64,000 nt of DNA, taken from assembly GCA_009746045.1 (NCBI GenBank), contig RPFO01001162.1:251001-315000 (forward strand), read 5' to 3'. Made by a program: the position numbers and the translations under genes. Position 1 is the stretch's first letter. Each line of letters begins with the position of its first letter. The notes beneath the pieces are model-generated. The model searched no databases and was not told the DNA's origin. It saw only the letters and a program-made list of their open reading frames with translations. Shown here piece after piece: positions 20,975 to 30,018 of the stretch. Source of the stretch: Mesostigma viride. Lineage: Eukaryota; Streptophyta; Mesostigmatophyceae; Mesostigmatales; Mesostigmataceae.

Positions 20975-22087
20975 ATGGCTGAGGGACGCCGTAGCAAGGG
21001 TCCAGCCAGTGGGAATAATAATGGGGGTGCTGGTAGTGGAACCGCTCACGTAGATGACGTGGGGCTTACCGGAGAGATTACCAACCTTCCTCACAATAAT
21101 AATAATGCACAAGCTATTCATGGCTTTGATCTTACCACACAGGGTCTTTTAATTGTCAATCAGTTGCAGCCTGTAACCTCAGACTCCAAGCCTAAGCAGG
21201 CTGAAGAGTTTGTGGAGGGATTGGAAGGGTTCCCTAGCTTGTACGGTGGTACAAATTACTATCAAATCTGGATAGGCAGTAGCACTTTTGGCAAGTGTAC
21301 TGACCAGATTAAGGACCTAACCAGGGAGTGCAAAAAGGCCAATAAGGCCTGGGCACTGTACGTGGCTGAGCTGAAGGAGCTGCTGGAGGATCAGAGGAAG
21401 AAGTGGGCATCCATTGGCAGGAAATACCAAGGGTGGGAGGTCAAGGGGGACCTGATCCAGAACTTTCTCAACTATTGTAAGATGGTTGAGGAGGGCAGGG
21501 CTCACGGCTTTAATGTCGCTGATAACATAGCCCTAACCAACTGGCTCAAGGTTTCTGGGCTGGATAAGGCGACACGTGGCTCCTTAAAAGTCATGTGTGC
21601 CCCACACTCTACCCTGAAGGCCTACAAGGTCATCATCAAACAAGCACTCGAGGCAGAGGAGCTGTTTGAGGGTGGAGTGCCAGCAGTGAAGGCTACCCAG
21701 GCAGGCGGGCGTACCCAGGGTGGCTCCAAGACGTCTGAGGCTGACCGAAGCCAAGGAGGGCGTAGGGGCAACCATCACAAGCGCAAGGGAGATCATTCAC
21801 CTGATTCTGACAGGAGGTCACACTCCAAGTCGGTGTTCAGGCGGGTGGGTGGTCAGCCCAAGCAGGGCAACGCGTCTGACAATGGGGGCAGTGGCCAGGG
21901 CAAGTCCAAGATACAATGCTACCTGTGCAAGGGGTGGGGGCACATCAAGAAGGAGTGTCCCAGCTTCAAGAAGTCCCAGGGCCAGGGCAGCAACAAGAAT
22001 AACAACAACAACAAGAAGAACAACAACAAGTCCCAGGCAGGCCAGCCTTCAAAGGGCAGTCAGCAAGAAGACAACAAGGAGCAGTGA
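20975..22087 (+). CDS. gag: C1 gag
   Basis: Intact 370-codon gag of the full-length copia-like element. A Gly/Asn-rich N-terminus leads to a helical capsid-like region (ECKKANKAWALYVAELKELL, WEVKGDLIQNFLNYCKMV, ALTNWLKVSGLDKATRGSLK), then a basic region and a CCHC knuckle CYLCKGWGHIKKEC around residue 315-328, ending in an Asn/Lys/Gln-rich tail. The stop is a single TGA in the context CAG-TGA-CTG. The same frame stays open through to the pol ATG and beyond, so gag-pol may be made by readthrough. Confidence 0.85.
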   Translation: MAEGRRSKGPASGNNNGGAGSGTAHVDDVGLTGEITNLPHNNNNAQAIHGFDLTTQGLLIVNQLQPVTSDSKPKQAEEFVEGLEGFPSLYGGTNYYQIWIGSSTFGKCTDQIKDLTRECKKANKAWALYVAELKELLEDQRKKWASIGRKYQGWEVKGDLIQNFLNYCKMVEEGRAHGFNVADNIALTNWLKVSGLDKATRGSLKVMCAPHSTLKAYKVIIKQALEAEELFEGGVPAVKATQAGGRTQGGSKTSEADRSQGGRRGNHHKRKGDHSPDSDRRSHSKSVFRRVGGQPKQGNASDNGGSGQGKSKIQCYLCKGWGHIKKECPSFKKSQGQGSNKNNNNNKKNNNKSQAGQPSKGSQQEDNKEQ

Positions 22088-22090
22088 CTG
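22085..22090 (+). promoter_or_regulatory. Candidate UGA readthrough site between gag and pol
   Basis: Gag ends at TGA followed by CTG. Frame arithmetic shows gag and pol in the same frame with no other stop between 22088 and 25712. UGA followed by CU- is a leaky context in known readthrough systems. Alternatively pol starts independently at 22229. Confidence 0.55.
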
Positions 22091-25000
22091 TCTGAGGCAA
22101 CCCCTACACACCTTAATTCACCCAAGGGGGAGGCCAGGTGCTCCAATGCAGATTTTATATCTGGGCAACAAGAGGGTGATCTCCAGGTTCAGTGTGGCCC
22201 CAGGTCACCTGGAGAGGTACAGGTTCCTATGAAGACGTCCTTGACAGCTGATGCAGCTGTAAGTATGTCTGACCCTATGCATCCTCGTGCTGGGCACGAG
22301 GGTGGACCTCTCATTTTGAGAGAAACCAATGTACAACCACAGAGGGGTGTGAAGGCCTCTGGTGGTATGCATGTGGTCCCTGCTGGCGGTCCAGGTGTTG
22401 GGCATGAGCAGGGTGACTCAGGCTCTGAGTCAGAACAGGATGGAAGTCAGCATGGTGATGCTGGACAACCTGACAGCACAGTCCTGACTGTGCCAGGGAC
22501 TGCTTCCTCTGTGTACCAGGAGTTGGGTGCCCGAATCCACAACATGTTTGGGCATGCCACTTCTCTGTCAAACAACTTTGCCTTCCGTATGGGCAGGGCA
22601 CCCCTTCTTAAGGCGTGTCAGCAAGCTGCCTCACGGTGTAAGTGCCAGTTGTCCTCCAACAAGCCCAGGAAATCACATGCCAAAGCTCTACCTCAGAGCA
22701 TTGGTGATCTGCAGTGTGATATCCAACACATCAGGGGCATGCAACTGTTGGTGTGCGTGGACAGGTACACGAAATACAAGGTGCTGGAGCATTTACCTTC
22801 TATGAAGAACAGGTACTTGCTGGCTGCCCTGCAGAATGTAAGAGCCAAGTTTCCTACCACAAGGATCCAGGTGGACATGCAGTTTCAGCATCTCAAGGGT
22901 GATCCTACCCTTCCTGAGTTGCTGGTTACACCTAGGGAGGCTCATGGGCAGCAGGGTGCTATCGAGAGGGCAATCCAGGAGGTCAAGAAATTGATCATCT
23001 CTGAAGACTGGGTACCCTTGTCTGCACCTGCACTTGTCAGGAGTGCATGGCTGAGGAACGTGGAGCAGCAGCTGAACAGCAGGGTTAACTTCTACTATGA
23101 TGGAGTTGCTGTCAGCCCAATGGGTCTATATCATGGCCTGTGCCCACCACATGTGCTGGAGGGCTGGAAACATGCTGCACATGTCACCTTTGCCAAGCTG
23201 AGGGAGAAGGACCGGGGTTGGAAGATGCTGGAGCCACAAGTGGGTCAGAAGGTCCTAGCTTGGAAGGAACCTAGCCTTTATGGCAAACGTGGTAGCTGGA
23301 GTCCTGGGGTGGTTACCCAGGTTGATGAAGCTAGCCACGCATGCTTGGTCAGCATGGAGGACGAACCAAAGCATGTACACCGGCTGAGTTGGTCATATGT
23401 CAAGCCTAACCTGATGAATGAGGGCAGTCAGGCACAAGGCTCACAGGATCTGCAGGATTTTCAGGTCCCAGGTGACATCACTGACGCAACGACCACATCT
23501 GTTGCAGGGGAATCTGTCAGCCCTGGCCAGGTTGCAGAGGTACTTGTTGAACAGGCTGCAAGGTCAACAGCTGGGGAGTCAACTGTCAAGCCCAAGGCAC
23601 TAACCAAGCCCAGGGGGACAAGTTTGGCTGGATTGATTGGGGCTCTACAAAGGGCCAAGAAGCAGCCCAAGGTAGCCAAGCTCAGGTGGCATGGCAATCT
23701 GGGGCTGGACACTGCCTTAGAGGTAGACACTAATTCTCAGGTCTCCATTATTGGGACCAGGGCTGCAGCAGGGTACAGCATGTCTGAACCCAGCTATCAG
23801 TTTGTGTCTGACTTCAGTGGCGGGGTACACGTGAAGGTACTGGGTGAGGTATTCATTCCTATCCTTGGACAGGACACTGCTTTTTGTGTCTTGGAGGGCT
23901 ATCAAGGACCTGCTCTTCTGGGGCAGAATTTCCTATGCCAGGATGGGGTAGTGATCACGTCCTCTCTCCTGACTAAGGAAGGGGCTGGTCAGGTCCCACT
24001 GATTAATTTCAGGACCACTCACCTATCACGTGCAGTAACCAGGACGGTTAAGCGTGTGCAAGTGTGCCAGGGGCAGGAGCCCTTGGTTGATGACCTCATA
24101 CTGCCAGCTGCTAGTCATCCAAGCAGTTTGGGCATTGGTCCTCACTCACTTGCTGGACACAGCCCTATCAACTACCAAGGCCTGGTGAAGCTCATGTCCT
24201 CTCCCATTATGTGTCCCCAGGTCACACTGGGTCTGATTAAATCTGGGGAGGACTGGATCTCCAAGAAATGCGTGGAACCTGTCAATGACCTGCCTCCTGC
24301 ACGACGTCTACTCAAGCTCAAGTTTGTCATCAAGATGAAGGAGGTGGACGGGGTCAAGGTACCACATGTCAGGCCAGTGCTGAATGAGTTCAAGGGTACT
24401 GGTGAGTGCACTGCTGAGGAGTTGTATACCCCTGGCATGCTGCATGATACTTGGAGGCTGCTGCTGTGTGTCTTTCTAGGCCTTCTCAACAAGGGCTTGG
24501 ACTATGGCTCAGTGGTGATAGACTTCAAGAGGGCATTTCTGGAGGGTGATGCAGATGTGGCACAGGAAAAGTGGGAGGGCAAGACGCCTTTCTATGTTAG
24601 GGTGCCTGCTGTATGGAAAAGGGACATCCACACGGAGTTCCTTAAAATCCTCAAGGGCCTGGAGGGCCTGAGGTCAAGTCCAATAATCTGGAGGGAGACT
24701 CTCAACCGTTTCCTGAAGGAGCATTGCAACTTGAAGGTCTCTCCTGTAGACCCCTGTCTGTTTCTGGGGCAATGGGAAGGCCTGCCAGTGTATGCTTCGC
24801 TGCACGGGGATGACCTACATCTGATAGCTCCCACGTCGTGGCTTAAGGAGCTGATCTCCATCATTAAGTCCAAGTTTCCTCTGGGTAGGGAGCAATGGCA
24901 GGTGGAGAATGAGCCTCTGCTGTTTGTGGGCATGGAGGCCACACTGGTGAAGAAGGGAGGGGAGTGGCGTATGCTGCTGGTGGGGGGCAATGACTATCAA

Positions 25001-25714
25001 GAGACCCTCATTAGCAAGCTTCCTCCAACCATCACACAGGCACTGTGTCCCATGGTGAGGGGCATGGTTGCTTGGGTGGCAGGCATTTCCAGGCCAGACC
25101 TTATGGTCATAGCCAGGTTGCCTGATGACATGCTGGTGGAGCTAGGGTCTGCCAAGGTGGCTGATCAGGTCAGGGCTTCATCTGGCATTCTGTTGTCTGC
25201 AGTGGATTTATCACAACCCATTTGCATGGAGCTGTATGTGGATAGCTCAATGGACAGCAGGCAGGTCTCCAAGGTCAGGGGCAGGGCTGCAGGGCTCTTT
25301 GTGCTCAGACAGGAAGGCCTGGGGAGTTTGGTGAGCTGGTTTAGTCGCCTGCACAAACGGGTGGCTGTCAGCAGTGATGTGGCAGAATGCAGGGCTATTT
25401 GTGAAGGCATTCACACAAGCCTTTATCTGAAGGAGTTGCTTCATCAGATGACTTCTAACACTCCTTGGCCACTTCAGGTTACCACTCTTCTAAAAACAGA
25501 CTCCATGGGGATGGTGCAGTTTGTGCACAGGCAGATGGCCAGAAGTAGGGACTTGGATTATCTCCTTCTTAAGGAGTTGTCCTCCTTGGCCAATATTGAG
25601 CATATCCCTGGGGTTGACAATCCTGCTGATGCTTTGACCAAGCTAGTGCAGAAGGCAGCAGTGCAATACAAGGTTCTTCAGTCTCTGATGGACCCATCTC
25701 AGCAAGCTGTCTAA
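22088..25714 (+). CDS. pol: C1 pol: integrase, protease, RT, RNase H
   Basis: Intact polyprotein; first ATG at 22229 gives 1161 residues, and 47 further open codons precede it. Numbering from that ATG: integrase HHCC zinc domain (~100-140), DDE residues in CDIQHI, IQVDMQFQ (~214) and GAIERAIQE (~243); a retropepsin-like domain at ~495-600 (EVDTNSQVSII, then GPALLGQNFL) with D-T-N in place of D-T/S-G; RT (DFKRAFLEGDA, GLEGLRSSPIIW, SLHGDDLHL ~859), where the usual YxDD is HGDD; and RNase H (LYVDSSMDSRQVS, SSDVAECRAI, PGVDNPADALTKL). RT and RNase H are clearly copia type. Protease between integrase and RT is atypical. With near-identical LTR sequence this copy is probably recent. Confidence 0.9.
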   Translation: MSEATPTHLNSPKGEARCSNADFISGQQEGDLQVQCGPRSPGEVQVPMKTSLTADAAVSMSDPMHPRAGHEGGPLILRETNVQPQRGVKASGGMHVVPAGGPGVGHEQGDSGSESEQDGSQHGDAGQPDSTVLTVPGTASSVYQELGARIHNMFGHATSLSNNFAFRMGRAPLLKACQQAASRCKCQLSSNKPRKSHAKALPQSIGDLQCDIQHIRGMQLLVCVDRYTKYKVLEHLPSMKNRYLLAALQNVRAKFPTTRIQVDMQFQHLKGDPTLPELLVTPREAHGQQGAIERAIQEVKKLIISEDWVPLSAPALVRSAWLRNVEQQLNSRVNFYYDGVAVSPMGLYHGLCPPHVLEGWKHAAHVTFAKLREKDRGWKMLEPQVGQKVLAWKEPSLYGKRGSWSPGVVTQVDEASHACLVSMEDEPKHVHRLSWSYVKPNLMNEGSQAQGSQDLQDFQVPGDITDATTTSVAGESVSPGQVAEVLVEQAARSTAGESTVKPKALTKPRGTSLAGLIGALQRAKKQPKVAKLRWHGNLGLDTALEVDTNSQVSIIGTRAAAGYSMSEPSYQFVSDFSGGVHVKVLGEVFIPILGQDTAFCVLEGYQGPALLGQNFLCQDGVVITSSLLTKEGAGQVPLINFRTTHLSRAVTRTVKRVQVCQGQEPLVDDLILPAASHPSSLGIGPHSLAGHSPINYQGLVKLMSSPIMCPQVTLGLIKSGEDWISKKCVEPVNDLPPARRLLKLKFVIKMKEVDGVKVPHVRPVLNEFKGTGECTAEELYTPGMLHDTWRLLLCVFLGLLNKGLDYGSVVIDFKRAFLEGDADVAQEKWEGKTPFYVRVPAVWKRDIHTEFLKILKGLEGLRSSPIIWRETLNRFLKEHCNLKVSPVDPCLFLGQWEGLPVYASLHGDDLHLIAPTSWLKELISIIKSKFPLGREQWQVENEPLLFVGMEATLVKKGGEWRMLLVGGNDYQETLISKLPPTITQALCPMVRGMVAWVAGISRPDLMVIARLPDDMLVELGSAKVADQVRASSGILLSAVDLSQPICMELYVDSSMDSRQVSKVRGRAAGLFVLRQEGLGSLVSWFSRLHKRVAVSSDVAECRAICEGIHTSLYLKELLHQMTSNTPWPLQVTTLLKTDSMGMVQFVHRQMARSRDLDYLLLKELSSLANIEHIPGVDNPADALTKLVQKAAVQYKVLQSLMDPSQQAV

Positions 25715-25819
25715 GCTGGTGCATGGTTATAGGGCATTGGAGAGCAGATTGTGTGGTAGTGTCAGCATTGTGACTGGCATAATACCTGTATTTTAGTCTG
25801 TACTAAGGCTCATGGACCA

Positions 25820-27289
25820 TGGTACACTCACTCTGATTTTAATCAGGATACAGCCAGGTTTTGGCTGGGGTTCATGCTGTTGACTACACAAGGTTGACAG
25901 GTCCATTACAGACCATGTATTCTATTTTAAAAGAAATGTATATTTGTACATACTTCTCACAATGGTCTGGGAACCTTTATTCTGGGGTTTATAGGGCGGG
26001 GTTCGATTCCCTGGTATTATGTTTCTACAAGCTGGCCTGTTCAGGTGTTTGCCTGTTCAGACTTCCCTAGTTCCCCAGGGCAGGATTTAATTGTTGCCTA
26101 TGTGTTTCATTTTGTCATTTGTTTGCTGTGGCAGTTTACCATCTGGCAAGTAGACGGGCGCCGTAAGACGGGCGCCAATAGACCCCTGTTGAGAGAATGA
26201 CAGGCAAACTATTGTAATACGCCTTACTTTGTCAAGTGGTATTTTAATTGTCATGGATTTATTGTACTTATATTGAATATGTACTGGGTTTTATGGGATT
26301 AGTATCTGGGATTAATGTAACTCACCGCCAGAAGGTCATTGTACTGGAGGCTCTACCGAGGTGATGGGATTAATTCCTGGAGAAGACCTCATAGAATTAA
26401 CCTGTATGTATTTAATTTTGTGTGCTTCTAATATCTGGTGGTACTCTGTAATGCCACTTCCATAGGTTTTCTCCATTTCTCATGAAATGGTTTTCCCTGT
26501 GGCAGATCTGTTTCTTTTCCAGTTCCTTAAAAGAAAGGGCTGGGGGAATGGCATTGGCCATTAAAGACATCTGTTCAAGCTTCAAGCTGGAGTGAAGGAC
26601 ATTTCAAGCTACTTCAAGGGTCCCTGGCAGGGGATGTGACCCCTAAAGAAAAGAAGGGATTGGAGTTAACGTAAAGGATTTACGTTAGATGGATAGAGAT
26701 TGTTACGCTCTTTCCAACGGCACCTTGAACGCCTCATTTGGTTAAGGAACGTAAAAGTTATGACGTTTCCTAGGCTGTGCCGACAGTACCCGGCGCGCCA
26801 CTGTGGGCGCGTACGGACACAGGATGTACAAGTGTCACTTTGATAGTCCGCAGGACGTTGACAGGACTTGTACAGGACTTGATGGTCAATTGATAGGTAG
26901 GCGCACTGTAGCGCGCCAGGACCTATGAGACAATTGATGCTGACTAGTGTACGGATAGGTCCACAGGACTAGCCGTATGGACAATTGATAGATCTGCGCG
27001 CCAAAGGCGTGCCAGAGTCTGTGTAATCAATTGATTGACAGTTCAGCTGTGACAGTGCAGCTGAATACTTGGACGCGTCCCTAGTAAGCTATATGAGTGA
27101 CTTGGTCACACCGGGACGCTAGTTCTTGCGTGCACGTTCTCTTGGCACTGCGACCCTGTCGTCTGTGCTGCGTGCAGTCTTGGAAGTGACGTGACTTACG
27201 TCTGTGTTTCCTGATTGTTAATAAAGGCAACTTCCTGCAAGAACCATGGCGGAATTCGTGGCATTCTTACCCTCACAACTCGTATTACA
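25820..27289 (+). repeat. C1 3' LTR, long form
   Basis: 1470 bp, starting TGGTACACTC and ending CGTATTACA. The first 841 bp are absent from the 5' LTR. That extra part includes GGTTCGATTCC at 26000-26010, an exact RNA polymerase III B-box consensus flanked by bases that form a five-pair T-arm-like stem, although no full tRNA fold was found. The shared part holds AATAAAGG near the end and alternating GCGCGCCA / CAATTGAT motifs. It is followed by ACTCA and then another long LTR. Confidence 0.8.
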
Positions 27290-27294
27290 ACTCA

Positions 27295-28735
27295 TGGTAC
27301 ACTCACTCTGATCATAATCAGGATACAGCCAGGTTTTGGCTGGGGTTCATGCTGTTGACTACACAAGGTTGACAGGTCCATTACAGACCATGTATTCTAT
27401 TTTAAAAGAAATGTATATTTGTACATACTTCTCACAATGGTCTGGGAACCTTCATACTGGGGTTTATAGGGCGGGGTTCGATTCCCTGGTATTATGTTTC
27501 TACAAGCTGGCCTGTTCAGGTGTTTGCCTGTTCAGACTTCCCTAGTTCCCCAGGGCAGGATTTAATTGTTGCCTATGTGTTTCATTTTGTCATTTGTTTG
27601 CTGTGGCAGTTTACCATCTGGCAAGTAGACGGGCGCCGTAAGACGGGCGCCAATAGACCCCTGTTGAGAGATTGACAGGCAAACTATTGTAATACGCCTT
27701 ACTTTGTCAAGTCGTATTTTAATTGTCATGGATTTATTGTACTTATATTGAATATGTACTGAGTTTTATGGGATTAGTATCTGGGATTAATGTAACTCAC
27801 GGCGCCAGAAGGTCATTGTACTGGAGGCTCTACCGAGGTGATGGGATTAATTCCTGGAGAAGACCTCATAGAATTAACCTGTATGTATTTAATTTTGTGT
27901 TTTCCTAATATCTGGTGGTACTCTGTAATGCCACTTCCATAGGTTTTTCTCCATTTCTCATGGAATGGTTTTCCCTGTGGCAGATCTGTTTATTTTCCAG
28001 TTCCTTTAAAGAAAGGGCTGGGGGAATGGCATTGGCCATTAAAGACATCTGTTCAAGCTTCAAGCTGGAGTGAAGGACATTTCAAGCTACTTCAAGGGTC
28101 CCTGGCAGGGGATGTGATCCCTAAAGAAAAGAAGGGATTGGAGTTAACGTAAAGGATTTACGTCAGATGGATAGAGATTGTTACGCTCTTTCCAACGGCA
28201 CCTTGAACGCCTCATTTGGTTAAAGAACGTAAAAGTTATGACGTTTCCTAGGCTGTGCCGACAGTACCCGGCGCGCCACTGTGGGCGCGTACGGACACAG
28301 GATGTACAAGTGTCACTATGATAGTCCGCAGGACGTTGACAGGACTTGTACAGGACTTGATGGTCAATTGATAGGTAGGCGTGCTGTAGCGCGCCAGGAC
28401 CTATGAGACAATTGATGCTGAGCAGTGTACGGATAGGTCCACAGGACTAGCCGTATGGACAACTGATAGATCTGCGCGCCAAAGGCGTGCCAGAGTCTGT
28501 GTAATCAATTGATTGACAGTTCAGCTGTGACAGCGCAGCTGAATACTTGGACGCGTCCCTAGCAAGCTATATGTGTGACTTGGTAGCACCGGGATGCTAG
28601 TTCTTGCGTGCACGTTCTCTTGGCACTGCGACCCTGTCGCCTGTGCTGCGTGCAGTCTTGGAAGTGACGTGACTTACGTCTGTGTTTCCTTATTCTTAAT
28701 AAAGGCAACATTCCTGCAAGAACCATGGCGGAATT
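27295..28735 (+). repeat. Extra long LTR, 3'-truncated
   Basis: A second long-form LTR directly after the C1 3' LTR, separated by the 5 bp ACTCA. It is more diverged (for example ctatgatag for ctttgatag and cgtgctg for cgcactg) and lacks its last ~39 bp, breaking after ggcggaattc. It is a tandem or solo LTR left by recombination, or an end of another lost copy. Confidence 0.75.
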
Positions 28736-28736
28736 C

Positions 28737-28901
28737 AGCACAACCCTCTCTCAACTGTCAAAGACTATGACCGAGACATTATGCTCCATCAAGTCCGGTG
28801 TTTTTTGCAACGTCACCCACATCTGTTCGGTGCTGCCCCTTGGCACAAGCTCTACAAACAGGTCGTGGACCGGCTGGATCGCATAGTATCTCCGCACATC
28901 T
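28737..28901 (+). other. Coding-like fragment after the LTR
   Basis: In one plus frame the sequence reads STVKDYDRDIMLHQVRCFLQ, RHPHLFGAAPWHKLYKQVVD and RLDRIVSPHI before a stop. The residue mix looks like a protein C-terminus or exon, but no family is recognised. It begins at the LTR breakpoint, so it may be part of a gene or transposon cut by the LTR element. Confidence 0.3.
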
Positions 28902-29640
28902 GAACCCTGTGATGCCAGATCTCCTTTGCGGCCGTTTCGAGCTTGGCATTGGATTCGTTGTCCACATCATCGCGTCGCTGCAGCAACACGATGTTTTCTG
29001 GCATACGCAGGCTTTTGGTTCCCGCCGCACATTTGAAAGTGCTGTCCTCCGGCTTTTTGCCTTTGCACTGTGTGCAGTTCTTGGACGTTTGGAATCATGG
29101 CATATGGCTAACGTGATGACTGACTAGCTAGACCTTTTCAGTGGTTTTCCATTTGCGGGTATTTCCTCGTAAATGGTGGGAGAGCGATCGCAGCAATGGT
29201 GCTCACCACTAGACACTCCCGGCCAGTTAGGCTCGAAACACACGCCCTGATCAAGCATGCTGTTTCCGGCCCCACCGTCTACAGTCGTGTAGGTCATCTA
29301 GTCGCTCTACACGTAAGCCAGCCATAATTTCAATGCACAAGGATACACATTTCCATCACCATTCATCTTCATCATCCTGAACGACTCGAACACGCGGACA
29401 AGATAACGGCAGGCTCAAGCTACCAATGATGGTCCGAATTCTCCCCATTTCTGGCCTGCGCTGGTTGTCTCCTTGATACTGTTGCTTATCACCTTCTTGA
29501 TGATGAATCTTCAGCCTTCCCGCCTTCACCTTCCCGCCTTCACAAGTCACAATAAACGCGCTTTTAGCTTTAGTGCACTATACACTAGCTAGCTCATCAC
29601 GCAATTATTTGTTCCTACTACAGGTCGGCGCGCCGCAGTC
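28902..29640. other. Unassigned sequence with a dispersed repeat segment
   Basis: No supportable gene. The stretch at about 29398-29482 (gacaagataacggcaggctc onward) recurs at 56932-57002 and, in part, inverted at 57061-57100, so a dispersed repeat is present. Confidence 0.45.
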
Positions 29641-29651
29641 TAGGCAAGCAA

Positions 29652-29818
29652 ATGCACCCACCTCGTAAGCCAAAAATATGCCAAAAATACGCGAAAATAC
29701 GCAAAAATGCGCAAAAATACGCGTTGCGTATGAAAGTACCCCATTTTCGCACGCGCCGCTTGCGTATCGCGCATAATACGCTAAATACGGCGTATAATAC
29801 GGCGTATGGCCAGTCACT
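29652..29818. repeat. CpG-rich TACGCG motif array (hAT-like subterminal repeats)
   Basis: About 165 bp packed with aatacgc, tacgcg, tacggcgta and gcgtat motifs in both orientations, ending ggccagtcactg. The same style of motif array lies at both ends of the BED-finger hAT remnant at 44655-45992. Clustered subterminal motifs are typical transposase binding sites of hAT elements. A weak partner terminus cagtggttttccat occurs at 29137, but no 8-bp duplication was found, so boundaries are unknown. Confidence 0.4.
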
Positions 29819-29869
29819 GAATACGGTAGCTGTGCTGCCACCCAGGAATCGGGGGCGCGTCGGCAAGCA

Positions 29870-30018
29870 GGATATCAGGTTGCAGACGTCAAGCTCAGGA
29901 ACCCCGTGAGCGCCGTCAGCTTAATCACCGGGGCGGGGAGCTGGTCAGGTCCAACGGCGGCGTAGCAGCGGAGTTGCTTGGTGGCGGTGCTCAGCTCGAG
30001 CTCGGTGAACGGCGGTAG
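29870..30018 (-). pseudogene. LINE-like RT fragment, part after T2
   Basis: When T2 and one copy of its GGTAG duplication are removed, the minus-strand frame from 32.4 kb continues here: DPSELPPFTELELSTATKQL then RCYAAVGPDQLPAPVIK. This matches the start of non-LTR retrotransposon RTs, where an FT-x-x-EL helix precedes A-x-GPD-x-(I/L)-P. It ends near 29870, before the CpG-rich array. Confidence 0.5.

Noticed and set aside
29137-29818. Complete hAT element bounded by cagtggttttccat and ggccagtcactg
   Set aside because: The ends match only loosely and the 8-bp flanks (gacctttt and aatacggt) differ; only the motif array is reported.
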